From assembly GCF_000014045.1 (NCBI RefSeq), contig NC_008209.1, forward strand, positions 496,001 to 560,000: a DNA stretch of 64,000 nucleotides, written 5' to 3'. The notes beneath the pieces are model-generated. The model made no database searches, had not been told where the DNA came from, and saw only the letters and a program-made list of their open reading frames with translations. Positions 36,376 to 45,520 of this stretch are shown in pieces (the first letter of the stretch is position 1; the number at the start of each line of letters is the position of its first letter). This stretch comes from Roseobacter denitrificans OCh 114. Lineage in GTDB: Bacteria; Pseudomonadota; Alphaproteobacteria; Rhodobacterales; Rhodobacteraceae. A program made the position numbers and the translations under genes.

Positions 36376-38302
36376 AGGCGCGCGCCTCACCGATCTGGGC
36401 AATACCCAAAACCGACAGCACTTTGGTTTCGATATCCGCCGCGTTCATGCCCGCAACGGCGTACATATCCGCCGGGCTGGACTGGTCGATAAAGATATCG
36501 GGCAGCACCATCGAGCGGTATTTGAAGCCGGTATCAAACACCCCTTCATCCGATAGCAATTGCGCCACGTGACTGCCAAAACCGCCGATGGCCCCTTCTT
36601 CGACGGTGATCAGGGCCTCATGGTTGGCGACCAGATCAAGGATCATCTCGCGGTCGAGCGGTTTGGCAAACCGTGCGTCCGCAATCGTCGGCGTGATGCC
36701 GCGGGCCGCCAATGCTTCGCCTGCCTTTTGGACCTCTGCCAGACGGGTGCCAAAGGACAGGATGGCGACGCGCGTGCCCTCTGTGATGATCCGGCCCTTG
36801 CCGATTTCCAGCACTTCGCCGACTTCGGGCATATCGACGCCATTGCCTTCGCCGCGTGGGAACCGGAACGCGATTGGTCCGTCATCATGTGCGACAGCGG
36901 TGGCAACCATGTGTTTCAGTTCTGCTTCATCGGCGGCGGCCATGACCACGAAACCGGGCAGGTTGGCCAGATAGGCGATGTCAAAGGAGCCTGCATGCGT
37001 CGCGCCATCCGCCCCGACCAACCCTGCGCGATCAATCGCAAAGCGCACGGGCAGCCGTTGGATCGCAACATCATGCACAACCTGATCGTAGCCCCGTTGC
37101 AGGAATGTCGAATACATCGCGCAGAACGGCTTCATCCCGCCGGCGGCCAGTGCCGCCGAAAAGGTCACCCCGTGTTGTTCGGCAATCCCGACGTCAAAAC
37201 AGCGGCTAGGGAATCGTTCCGCAAAGAGGTTGAGCCCGGTGCCATCCGGCATCGCGGCGGTCACGGCACAGATTTTATCGTCTTTCGTTGCTTCTTCGAG
37301 CAGGCTTTGCGCAAAGACTTTGGTGTAGCTGGGCGCATTTGACGGGGCCTTGGTTTGTTGCCCGGTCAGTACATCGAATTTCGCGGTGGCGTGCCCCTTG
37401 TCTCGGGCGGTTTCGGCGGGCGCATATCCTTTGCCCTTCTTGGTCAGCGCGTGGATCATGATCGGCCCGGTTGCGCGTGCTTTGACAGTGCGCAGCAGCG
37501 GCAAAAGCTGGTCCAGATCATGCCCGTCAATCGGGCCGATATAGGAAAACCCAAGCTCTTCAAACAGGGTGCCGCCGACGGCCATCCCCTTGAGCATATC
37601 CTTGGCCCGTTTGGCCCCTTCGCGGAACGGTTCCGGCAGCAGGCTTACAGCCCCTTTGGCCGCCGCCTTGAAATCCTGAAAGGGCTCGCCTGAATAGAGA
37701 CGGCTGAGATAAGATGACATCGCACCGGTGGGCGGGGCGATCGACATCTCATTGTCGTTCAGGATCACGATCATACGCTTTTTCAGATGACCCGCGTTGT
37801 TCATCGCTTCATAGGCCATGCCCGCCGACATCGACCCGTCGCCAATGACGGCAATGGCATCGCCAAGACCTTCGGGCACGACACCGCCCAGATCACGCGC
37901 AACTGCAAAGCCCAGAGCGGCGGAAATCGACGTGGAACTATGGGCGGCCCCGAACGGGTCATAGGGGGATTCGCTGCGTTTGGTGAACCCGCTCAGGCCC
38001 CCTTTCATGCGCAGGGTGCGGATGCGGTCGCGCCGTTCTGTCAGAATCTTATGCGGATAACACTGATGCCCCACGTCCCAGATGATCTTGTCGCGGGGCG
38101 TGTCGAACACAGCATGCAGCGCGACCGTCAGTTCGACCACGCCGAGGCCCGCACCCAGATGGCCACCGGTCACCGAAACCGCAGAAACGGTTTCGCTGCG
38201 CAGCTCGTCCGCCAACTGCACCAGCTGCCGGTCTGACAGGCCCTTCATATCAGCCGGACGGTGCACCAGATCCAAAAGCGGGGTTTTGGGCATGTCTGTC
38301 AT
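36374..38302 (-). CDS. dxs: 1-deoxy-D-xylulose-5-phosphate synthase
   Basis: A 642-residue thiamine-diphosphate enzyme making DXP from pyruvate and glyceraldehyde 3-phosphate, the first step of the MEP isoprenoid pathway. The conserved [16 protein letters not shown], the cofactor motif [18 protein letters not shown] and the transketolase-type [20 protein letters not shown] are present. Length is normal. It is nine bases downstream of ispA, the last gene of an xseB-ispA-dxs operon, which is a common arrangement in proteobacteria. Confidence 0.96.
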   Translation of the reverse strand: MTDMPKTPLLDLVHRPADMKGLSDRQLVQLADELRSETVSAVSVTGGHLGAGLGVVELTVALHAVFDTPRDKIIWDVGHQCYPHKILTERRDRIRTLRMKGGLSGFTKRSESPYDPFGAAHSSTSISAALGFAVARDLGGVVPEGLGDAIAVIGDGSMSAGMAYEAMNNAGHLKKRMIVILNDNEMSIAPPTGAMSSYLSRLYSGEPFQDFKAAAKGAVSLLPEPFREGAKRAKDMLKGMAVGGTLFEELGFSYIGPIDGHDLDQLLPLLRTVKARATGPIMIHALTKKGKGYAPAETARDKGHATAKFDVLTGQQTKAPSNAPSYTKVFAQSLLEEATKDDKICAVTAAMPDGTGLNLFAERFPSRCFDVGIAEQHGVTFSAALAAGGMKPFCAMYSTFLQRGYDQVVHDVAIQRLPVRFAIDRAGLVGADGATHAGSFDIAYLANLPGFVVMAAADEAELKHMVATAVAHDDGPIAFRFPRGEGNGVDMPEVGEVLEIGKGRIITEGTRVAILSFGTRLAEVQKAGEALAARGITPTIADARFAKPLDREMILDLVANHEALITVEEGAIGGFGSHVAQLLSDEGVFDTGFKYRSMVLPDIFIDQSSPADMYAVAGMNAADIETKVLSVLGIAQIGEARA

Positions 38303-38311
38303 AGTCGTTCC

Positions 38312-39181
38312 CTAATGTGTGCGCCTGACCACAAAGCGCGCCGTCTCTCTTAGTGTGTCAGCTTTGGCACCGTAAGTCGCCAGGCTGTCGCAGGCCTCGT
38401 CAATCAGGGACATGGCGCGTGCACGTGCAGCGTCCAGACCCAAAAGCGATACGAAAGTCGCCTTGCCCGCGCTGGCATCCTTGCCCACGGCCTTGCCAAC
38501 CTGTGCGCTGTCGCCGGTCACATCCAAGATGTCATCCGCGATCTGAAAGGCAAGGCCAAGGGCCTGCGCATAGCGTTTGAGCGCCGCCGTATCCGCCTGC
38601 GCCAGCCGCGCACCCGCCTGTGCCGACCATCCTATCAGCGCGCCGGTCTTGCCCTGCTGAAGCCGGGTTATTTCATCCAGAGACAGTGGGGCACGCGCGG
38701 TTTCAGCGGCAATATCAAGCGCTTGCCCCAGAACCATCCCCTGTGCCCCGCTCGCGCGCGCAAGGCTGAGGGCGAGATCGGCGCGCACCTCGGCGGATGC
38801 ACTGGCACCGGGGTGCGTGACCAGCTCAAAGGCCAGCGTCTGAAGCGCATCGCCGGCCAGCACAGCCGTGGCGTCGTCCCATTTCTTGTGAACGGTCGGC
38901 TGGCCGCGCCGCATGTCGTCATTATCCATGCAGGGCAGGTCGTCATGGACCAGACTATAGGCATGCAGGGCCTCAATCGCGGTGGCAGACCAGATGGCTT
39001 CGCCTGCGGCTATGTCATGCAGCCGGGCCGTTTCCAACACCAGAAAACCCCGCAGGCGTTTGCCCCCGCTGGTGGCATGCGCCATGGCCTCAACAATCGG
39101 GAGCGGTTCAAATGCGGCCAGTACCTTGTCAAAATGCGCCTGAACAGCGGCCGCTGCAGCGTCAAGCCGTTGTGTAAACAT
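38312..39181 (-). CDS. ispA: Farnesyl/geranyl diphosphate synthase
   Basis: A 289-residue polyprenyl synthetase. The first aspartate-rich motif is SLVHDDLPCMDNDDMRRG and the second is FQIADDILDVTGD. It condenses isopentenyl diphosphate with allylic diphosphates to farnesyl diphosphate, the precursor for quinones and carotenoids. It lies between xseB (three bases) and dxs (nine bases). Confidence 0.94.
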   Translation of the reverse strand: MFTQRLDAAAAAVQAHFDKVLAAFEPLPIVEAMAHATSGGKRLRGFLVLETARLHDIAAGEAIWSATAIEALHAYSLVHDDLPCMDNDDMRRGQPTVHKKWDDATAVLAGDALQTLAFELVTHPGASASAEVRADLALSLARASGAQGMVLGQALDIAAETARAPLSLDEITRLQQGKTGALIGWSAQAGARLAQADTAALKRYAQALGLAFQIADDILDVTGDSAQVGKAVGKDASAGKATFVSLLGLDAARARAMSLIDEACDSLATYGAKADTLRETARFVVRRTH

Positions 39182-39184
39182 GTG

Positions 39185-39427
39185 TCAAAGGCCCGTGACA
39201 GGCTTTGTGCCGGTGGGTGCGCCATCTGCGTCCAGTGTAATAGCCGCGACCTTTTCCTCTGCTTCTTTCAGCTTTTCCTCGCACCGCTTTTTCAGCGCCG
39301 CACCGCGTTCATAAAGCGCGATGCTTTCATCCAAGGCCACGTCGCCCCGCTCCAACTGGCCGAGCACTTTTTCAAGCTCGCTCATGGCCTGTTCAAAACT
39401 CATCTCGGTGACGGGTGTGTCTGTCAT
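39185..39427 (-). CDS. xseB: Exodeoxyribonuclease VII small subunit
   Basis: An 80-residue protein, helical, with the family motif FEQAMSELEKVLGQLERGDV followed by ALDESIALYERGAALKKRCE. It forms exonuclease VII with XseA, which degrades single-stranded DNA. The ATG at 39427 is preferred; an in-frame ATG at 39445 adds six residues and cannot be excluded. It is the first gene of the isoprenoid operon. Confidence 0.92.
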   Translation of the reverse strand: MTDTPVTEMSFEQAMSELEKVLGQLERGDVALDESIALYERGAALKKRCEEKLKEAEEKVAAITLDADGAPTGTKPVTGL

Positions 39428-39520
39428 TGCGTCGGTATCCTGCATGCGTGTCTGCGCCGACAGTAGTCATAAATTCAGGCAGGTGCCAGACCGGCAATGC
39501 GGTGAAATCGCTGCCGGTCG

Positions 39521-40222
39521 TCAATCGGGTGCAAGCATATACCCGGCCCCGCGCACGGTCTGCAGATAGCGCGGTTGTTTCGGGTCACTTTCGATCTTAC
39601 GCCGCAACCGGGTGATTTGCACATCAACGGCGCGTTCCTGTGCCTGCCCACGGTCACGGCCCAGTTCTTCAACCAGTTTCGCGCGGCTGATTGCCTCGTT
39701 ACAACTGGCCGAAAAGATCTTCATCAGGTGCATTTCGGTCGCTGTCAGCCGGACGAGGTCTTCGCCCTGCCATAACTCGCCCCGCTCCAGATCATAGCGG
39801 ATGGGACCGAGCGACAGAACCTTGGGGGCGGTCGCATCCTCCAGCACTTCCGGCACGCGCCGCAATATGGCATTGATGCGCAGCAACAATTCCTTGGGTT
39901 CAAACGGTTTGGGCAGGTAGTCATCCGCGCCTGCTTCCAGCCCTTCGATCCGGTTGTCCGTATCACCTTTGGCGGTGAGCAACAGGATCGGCACCGCGTT
40001 TGTCTCGCGCAGCGCGCGGGTAAAGGCCAGACCGTCTTCGCCCGGCATCATGACATCCAGCACGATCAGATCGAAATCCAACCCCAACAGAATGCGCCTT
40101 GCATGGGCGGCATCGCGCGCGGCAGTGACCAGAAAGCCATTCCGCATCAGAAATTTCTGTAGCAGCGTGCGGATGCGTTCGTCGTCGTCAACAATCAGCA
40201 GGTGGGCGTCAAAGTCACTCAT
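39521..40222 (-). CDS. petR: OmpR-family response regulator (PetR-like)
   Basis: A 233-residue regulator. The receiver domain has acidic residues in LLIVDDDERIR, the phospho-acceptor Asp56 in DLIVLDVMMPGEDGL and Lys85 in LLLTAKGD. The C-terminal winged helix ends VDVQITRLRRKIESDP. A four-base overlap with the MarR-type gene upstream matches the petP-petR pair of Rhodobacter, where PetR is needed for growth. No histidine kinase is adjacent. The name rests on this pairing and on the cytochrome bc1 operon about 10 kb away. Confidence 0.85.
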   Translation of the reverse strand: MSDFDAHLLIVDDDERIRTLLQKFLMRNGFLVTAARDAAHARRILLGLDFDLIVLDVMMPGEDGLAFTRALRETNAVPILLLTAKGDTDNRIEGLEAGADDYLPKPFEPKELLLRINAILRRVPEVLEDATAPKVLSLGPIRYDLERGELWQGEDLVRLTATEMHLMKIFSASCNEAISRAKLVEELGRDRGQAQERAVDVQITRLRRKIESDPKQPRYLQTVRGAGYMLAPD

Positions 40223-40731
40223 GTTCCGCTATCCTTCAGTCGGGTGTAAGCATAGCGCATTTCTCGATCCATCATGGCCTCCAGTACCCTGCGAAAGCCT
40301 GCCACCGCATCCGGCCCCGCATCACGAAATGCCATCCTCATCCGGGCCCGCTGCGCATCAGACAGTTTTTGCTCCAGGGCGCGCCCGTCCGGGGTCAGGA
40401 AAAGATGGCGTTCGCGTTTGTCATTTTTGCCGACCCTGCTTTCAACCAGACCATCCTCGATCAAGGTGCGCAAGACTCGGTTCAGCGATTGTTTCGTCAC
40501 GCCAAGAATGTTGAGCAGGTTGTTGACGGTCGTGCCCGGCGCGCGGTTGATAAAATGGATCGCCCGGTGATGCGCCCGCCCGTATGCCATGTCCGATAAT
40601 ATCCGGTCCGGGTCCGCCGTAAATCCGCGGTAGGCGAAAAACATCGCCTCGATTCCCTGCCTGAGTTGCTCATCGGTTAAAAACAGAAGGTTTTCACCGT
40701 GATGGGCGGATCCTGCGCGTCCATCTGCCAT
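40219..40731 (-). CDS. petP: MarR-family regulator (PetP-like)
   Basis: A 170-residue winged-helix protein. The DNA-binding part is TTVNNLLNILGVTKQSLNRV followed by LRTLIEDGLVESRVGKNDKR, with wing residues DKRERHLFLTPDG. It overlaps petR by four bases (ATGA). In Rhodobacter, petP and petR form an operon. Its effector and targets are not visible here. Confidence 0.82.
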   Translation of the reverse strand: MADGRAGSAHHGENLLFLTDEQLRQGIEAMFFAYRGFTADPDRILSDMAYGRAHHRAIHFINRAPGTTVNNLLNILGVTKQSLNRVLRTLIEDGLVESRVGKNDKRERHLFLTPDGRALEQKLSDAQRARMRMAFRDAGPDAVAGFRRVLEAMMDREMRYAYTRLKDSGT

Positions 40732-40899
40732 GGCATGCCTCGAATAAACTTTTTGTTCCGGTTCAGCTTATGTCAGTGTTGTTGACATTCCAAGAGCGAA
40801 GGGATATCGAATCGCAGGTTTTGCGCAATTTTATGTCCGATGCGGACCAATCGGCGCAACTTATGAAAAATGCGATGGGGAATCAGGGAAGGAAAAACC

Positions 40900-41769
40900 A
40901 TGGCCGGTGCCTATAATGATCGTGATGGACATATCTGGATGGATGGCCAGATGGTAGATTGGCGCGATGCAAATGTGCATATTCTGACCCATGCCATGCA
41001 TTACGCGTCCTCCGTTTTCGAAGGGGAGCGGGCCTACAACGGCAAGATTTTCAAAAGCCGCGAACATTCGGAGCGTCTTAAACGGTCTGCTCAGATGATT
41101 GATTTTGAAATTCCTTATACCGTTGACGAGATCGAAGCCGCCAAGGTCGAGGTGCTGGAAAAATCCGGGTTGCAGGACGCCTATGTGCGCGCCATCGCAT
41201 GGCGCGGCGCCGGCGAGGACATGGGGGTCGCTTCGGCGCGTAACCCGGTCAGGCTCGCGATTGCGGCATGGGAATGGGGTGCCTATTACGGCGACGCCAA
41301 GATGAAGGGTGCAAAGCTGGACATCTCCAAATGGAAACGCCCCAGCCCTGAAACCATTCCAAGCCATGCCAAGGCGGCCGGTCTTTACATGATCTGCACC
41401 ATGTCGAAACACGCGGCAGAGGCCAAGGGATGTTCGGACGCCATGATGTTTGACTATCGTGGCTATGTGGCCGAGGCGACGGGAGCCAACGTCTTTTTCG
41501 TGAAGGACGGCGAAGTACACACCCCTGACCCTGACTGTTTCCTGAACGGGATCACACGGCAGACAGTGATCGGGATGCTGCGCGAGAAGCAGATCAAGGT
41601 GCATGAACGCCACATCATGCCAGAGGAACTTGAAGGGTTTGAGCAATGCTGGCTGACGGGCACAGCCGCCGAAGTCACGCCCGTGGGTCAGATTGGCGAT
41701 TACAATTTCGAGGTCGGCAACCTGACCCGTGACATCGCGCAAAGCTACGAAACCCTCGTTCGGGCCTGA
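40900..41769 (+). CDS. ilvE: Branched-chain amino acid aminotransferase
   Basis: A 289-residue class IV PLP aminotransferase. It begins MAGAYNDRDGHIWMDGQMVD, has THAMHYASSVFEGERAYNG, the PLP-lysine region PSHAKAAGLYMICTMSK and EATGANVFFVKDGEVHTPDP. It makes valine, leucine and isoleucine from their keto acids with glutamate. The ATG at 40900 follows GGAAGGA; an upstream reading adds ten residues without support. Confidence 0.93.
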   Translation: MAGAYNDRDGHIWMDGQMVDWRDANVHILTHAMHYASSVFEGERAYNGKIFKSREHSERLKRSAQMIDFEIPYTVDEIEAAKVEVLEKSGLQDAYVRAIAWRGAGEDMGVASARNPVRLAIAAWEWGAYYGDAKMKGAKLDISKWKRPSPETIPSHAKAAGLYMICTMSKHAAEAKGCSDAMMFDYRGYVAEATGANVFFVKDGEVHTPDPDCFLNGITRQTVIGMLREKQIKVHERHIMPEELEGFEQCWLTGTAAEVTPVGQIGDYNFEVGNLTRDIAQSYETLVRA

Positions 41770-41773
41770 CCGA

Positions 41774-42130
41774 ATGGACTACGCGGCCTTCGCTGTTGAA
41801 TGGGAGGCCGCGTGGAATTCTCATGCCATCGACCGGATCATGGCGCATTATGCGCTCGATGTTGTGTTTCGGTCGCGCAAGGCGATGCGGCTGGTCGGTC
41901 AGGGTGAAATTCGCGGGCGCGACGCGCTGCGCGACTATTGGATCAAGGCGCTGGATCAACAACCCGGCCTTTCTTTTATCGTCACGAATGTGTTCATCGG
42001 TCATGCGATGATTGTCATCACCTATCGCAATCAGAACGACGTTGAGGCGGCGGAAACACTGCGGTTTGGTCCGGATGGTCTGGTGATTGAGGCGTCGGCC
42101 TGCCACAGGGTCCCTTCCCATAGCCTCTGA
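41774..42130 (+). CDS. SnoaL/NTF2-like small protein
   Basis: A 118-residue protein of the cystatin-like SnoaL/NTF2 fold: VEWEAAWNSHAIDRIMAHYA followed by DVVFRSRKAMRLVGQGEI and the GRDALRDYW helix. These folds are ligand-binding or weak isomerases and are often uncharacterised. The ATG is four bases after the ilvE stop with a poor ribosome site, so coupling to ilvE is likely. Confidence 0.78.
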   Translation: MDYAAFAVEWEAAWNSHAIDRIMAHYALDVVFRSRKAMRLVGQGEIRGRDALRDYWIKALDQQPGLSFIVTNVFIGHAMIVITYRNQNDVEAAETLRFGPDGLVIEASACHRVPSHSL

Positions 42131-42165
42131 CGAAGCACAAGAAAAATCGCCTAACACCTGACGAC

Positions 42166-43140
42166 TCAGGGCGTCCCGGAGGGTGGGACGTTTGGTTTTG
42201 ATTTGCTGCGGTCCAGCCCGAGTTGCCTTTCGCGCCAGATGATCAGGACGCCACCCGCGATCACGAGGCTCGCGCCGATGAGGATGGGTCCGGTGGGCAA
42301 CTCGCCGAAGGCGATGTATCCGATGAAGCTGGCAAAGATCATCGAGGCATAGTCAAAAGGTGCCAGCATCGACGCGCTGCCAAAACGGTATGAGGCCGTG
42401 ACCATGATCTGTGCGATGCCACCGATCAGGCCCGACAGGATCAACATCCAGATGACCCATGCCGGGGGTGCAGTCCATGCCAGCACATCCAGCCCCGTCG
42501 CCCATCCCAACGGCAGCGTGAGCAATCCCAGCGTCGAGGCGGTGATGGAAAAGTAAAACACGATGGAGGCCGTCGTGTCAGTCTGCACAAGGCGGCGCAC
42601 ATGGATCTGGACCATCGCGCGCAGGATCGAGGCGATCAATACCAGAATGGCACCTATGGTCGCTGCCGATGTCACATTATCCGCGCCGACGGACAGGCGG
42701 GGGGCGATGACGATCATGACGCCGATCAGACCCAATGCAACCGCGGACAGCCTGACGATGCGCACGCGCTCGCCGAGGAAAATCGCGGCGAAGAGCACGG
42801 CAAAGAGGGGTGTCGCGTACCCGATGGCGGTCACTTCAGGCAGCGGCAACAGACCAAGCCCGGCAAAGGTCAGCCCCATCGCCGATGTGCCAAAGATGCC
42901 GCGCCAGACATGCCCCATCAGATTGGACGGCACCAGCCCCTGTCGCAACTGGCCCCGTTGCCACAACCATAGCACCAGCACCGGCAGCGCAAAGAAGGAG
43001 CGGAAAAACACGGCCTGACCGGGGGGCACGTGGGGAGATACGGATTTGATCAGCGCCGCCATGACCATGAACAGAAAGACCGCGCAGAGCTTCAGGGCGA
43101 TTGCGCGGCCGGGTTTGTTTTGGGTCAGATCGGTTGCCAT
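42166..43140 (-). CDS. DMT-superfamily (EamA) transporter
   Basis: A 324-residue membrane protein with about ten segments in two EamA repeats. The first repeat has FLFMVMAALIKSVSPHVPPG and FFRSFFALPVLVLWLW, the second ends PTGPILIGASLVIAGGVLII. The family exports metabolites, amino acids or drugs. Its charged C-terminal tail is cytoplasmic. It converges with the SnoaL-like gene. Confidence 0.88.
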   Translation of the reverse strand: MATDLTQNKPGRAIALKLCAVFLFMVMAALIKSVSPHVPPGQAVFFRSFFALPVLVLWLWQRGQLRQGLVPSNLMGHVWRGIFGTSAMGLTFAGLGLLPLPEVTAIGYATPLFAVLFAAIFLGERVRIVRLSAVALGLIGVMIVIAPRLSVGADNVTSAATIGAILVLIASILRAMVQIHVRRLVQTDTTASIVFYFSITASTLGLLTLPLGWATGLDVLAWTAPPAWVIWMLILSGLIGGIAQIMVTASYRFGSASMLAPFDYASMIFASFIGYIAFGELPTGPILIGASLVIAGGVLIIWRERQLGLDRSKSKPNVPPSGTP

Positions 43141-43206
43141 GGTCCTTCTGTGCGCGCCCGTCCTGCAAAGATCAAGCGTTTGGGCACGGCGCTGAATGCA
43201 TGGCTG

Positions 43207-44307
43207 CTACCCGATATGGCCTTGATTTTGGCCAACCTGTCCCCGGTGCAGCAGCAGATGGTCGAGCAAAACGCAGGCCATCATCGCTTCTCCGACCGGA
43301 ACGGCACGAATGCCGACACAAGGGTCATGGCGGCCCTTGGTGATGATCTCGGTGTCTTCGCCGCTTTTGGTGATCGTCTTGCGCGTGGTCAGGATGCTTG
43401 AGGTCGGTTTGACGGCAAAACGCACCACAATATCCTGCCCGGTGCTGATACCGCCCAGTATCCCGCCGGCATGGTTCGATGAATACTGTGGGCCATCACG
43501 TCCCATCGAGATTTCATCGGCGTTCAATTCACCGGTCAGCATGGCGGCGGACATACCCTCACCAATCTCGACACCCTTGACGGCGTTGATGCTCATCATC
43601 GCGGCGGCCAGATCCGTGTCGAGCTTTGCATAGATCGGCGCACCCAGACCTGCGGGGACCCCGCGCGCGACGACTTCGATCACCGCGCCGACGGAACTGC
43701 CCGACTTGCGCAGCCCATCGAGGTAGCTTGCCCACTCATCCGCCGCCTGCGCATCAGGCGTCCAGAAGGGGTTGGCGTCGATCTGATCCCAGTCGAACCG
43801 GGAGCGGTCGATTTCATGCGCGCCCATACGCGTCATGTAGCCTTTGATGTCGATCCCCGGTGCGATGGACTTGATCGCCTCGCGCGCCAGCCCACCGGCG
43901 GCTACACGGGCTGCTGTTTCGCGCGCCGAGGACCTGCCGCCACCCCGATAATCGCGCACACCGTATTTCTGGAAATAGGTGATATCCGCATGGCCGGGGC
44001 GGAATTTATCCTTGATATCACCGTAATCCTTGGAGCGTTGATCCGTGTTCTCGATCATCAGTTGAACCGGCGTGCCGGTCGTGACCCCTTCGAAGGTGCC
44101 GGAGAGGATTTTGACCTCATCCGCCTCGCGCCTTTGCGTGGTATATTTGTTCTGCCCGGGTTTGCGTTTGTCCAGCCAGTGCTGAATTTTGCCCGCGTCA
44201 ATTGCGACACCGGGCGGGCAGCCATCCACAGTGGCACCAAGGGCGGTGCCATGGCTTTCACCCCACGTGGTGACACGGAAAAGATGGCCAAATGAATTCA
44301 TCGACAT
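43207..44307 (-). CDS. aroC: Chorismate synthase
   Basis: A 366-residue enzyme converting EPSP to chorismate, using reduced FMN. Signature segments are [40 protein letters not shown] and [20 protein letters not shown]. An AGGAG ribosome site precedes the ATG at 44307. It is transcribed away from thiB across the TPP-riboswitch gap. Confidence 0.96.
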   Translation of the reverse strand: MSMNSFGHLFRVTTWGESHGTALGATVDGCPPGVAIDAGKIQHWLDKRKPGQNKYTTQRREADEVKILSGTFEGVTTGTPVQLMIENTDQRSKDYGDIKDKFRPGHADITYFQKYGVRDYRGGGRSSARETAARVAAGGLAREAIKSIAPGIDIKGYMTRMGAHEIDRSRFDWDQIDANPFWTPDAQAADEWASYLDGLRKSGSSVGAVIEVVARGVPAGLGAPIYAKLDTDLAAAMMSINAVKGVEIGEGMSAAMLTGELNADEISMGRDGPQYSSNHAGGILGGISTGQDIVVRFAVKPTSSILTTRKTITKSGEDTEIITKGRHDPCVGIRAVPVGEAMMACVLLDHLLLHRGQVGQNQGHIG

Positions 44308-44406
44308 CGACGGTGCTCCTTTAGAACAGGTGCTTAGCCGCGCAGACCGAGCGCCTCAAGCCCTTATCGCTTGCCAAGCCCCGCCGCGCGTATTACCTCA
44401 CTGCGT

Positions 44407-44489
44407 ACCTCGGGGGGCCAATCCGGCTGAGATGCGCACGCGCGCGGACCCGTAGAACCTGAACCGGTTAGAACCGGCGGAGGGAAGGT
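44407..44489 (+). promoter_or_regulatory. TPP (THI-box) riboswitch
   Basis: The core is visible: CGGCTGAGATG, then GACCCGTAGAACCTGAACCG, then a CCGGCGGAGGGAA 3' end. The closing ACCT pairs with AGGT at 44486-44489. It lies 51 bases upstream of thiB and should lower importer expression when thiamine diphosphate is plentiful. Confidence 0.93.
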
Positions 44490-44539
44490 TGAGCATATCA
44501 TCCTCTTTCGCCGTTCGACGCATTTGAAAAGGATAGATC

Positions 44540-45520
44540 ATGCGAAGAACTCTGATAACTGCTGGCATCGTGTTGGCCTCGCAGGCTGCGGCTGAAACAC
44601 CTGTGCTTACCGTCTACGCGGGCGATTACTTTACCTCCGAATGGGGGCCCGGCCCGATGATCGAAACCGGGTTTGAAGAGATTTGCGGGTGTGATCTGCA
44701 GTTTTCGACCGGTGATCTTGTGCCGCGGTTGCTGTTGGAAGGCGCGCGCACCAAGGCTGATGTCGTGATGGGTCTGACGTCGGATGTGACATCCAAAGCA
44801 CGCGCGACCGGCTTGTTTGCACCGCATGGGCAAGACAACGGGGCGCTGACACTGCCGGTTGATTGGACGGATGACACCTTCTTGCCATTCAACTACGGGC
44901 ATGCGGCCTTCGTTTACAATACAGCGACAGTTGCCAACCCGCCCGCGAGTTTCGAGGCCATGCTGGACATGCCCGACGATGTAAAAATCGTCATTCAGGA
45001 CCCGCGCACCTCCTTGTCGGGTCTGGCGCTGGTGCTTTGGGTGCAATCGGTCTTCGGTGATGATGCAGGCGCGGCCTGGGAAAAGCTGGCGCCGAACATT
45101 CTGACGGTGACCAAGGACTGGTCGGCCAGCTACGGCATGTTCACCGATGGCGAAGCAGACATGGTGCTGAGTTACACGACCTCACCCGCCTACCACATGT
45201 TTGCCGAGGATGATTTCACCAGAAAGGCCGCGATTTTCCCCGAGGGTCACTATTTCATGGTCGAAACCGTCGGCAAGATCGCAGCGACGGATCAGCCCGA
45301 ACTGGCCGATGCCTTCATGGCCTATGTGATGAGCGAGAGCTTCCAATCCTCGATCCCGCAGGCCAACTGGTCGTTGCCATCTGCGCTGCCGCAGGATCAA
45401 TGGCCCGAAGGCTGGGCGCAGCTGCCGCTGCCGGACAAGGTGTTGTTTTACTCCGAAGCGGACGCAACCGCGCTTCAGGCAGAAGCCATCGAGACATGGC
45501 GCGCAGCGCTCAGCCAATAA
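44540..45520 (+). CDS. thiB: Thiamine ABC transporter periplasmic binding protein
   Basis: A 326-residue exported protein. A short signal peptide (MRRTLITAGIVLASQAAAET) precedes LTVYAGDYFTSEWGPGPMIE and the ThiB-typical PVDWTDDTFLPFNYGHAAFV. It captures thiamine or its phosphates in the periplasm. An AAAGGATAG ribosome site and the TPP riboswitch upstream support the assignment. Confidence 0.93.
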   Translation: MRRTLITAGIVLASQAAAETPVLTVYAGDYFTSEWGPGPMIETGFEEICGCDLQFSTGDLVPRLLLEGARTKADVVMGLTSDVTSKARATGLFAPHGQDNGALTLPVDWTDDTFLPFNYGHAAFVYNTATVANPPASFEAMLDMPDDVKIVIQDPRTSLSGLALVLWVQSVFGDDAGAAWEKLAPNILTVTKDWSASYGMFTDGEADMVLSYTTSPAYHMFAEDDFTRKAAIFPEGHYFMVETVGKIAATDQPELADAFMAYVMSESFQSSIPQANWSLPSALPQDQWPEGWAQLPLPDKVLFYSEADATALQAEAIETWRAALSQ

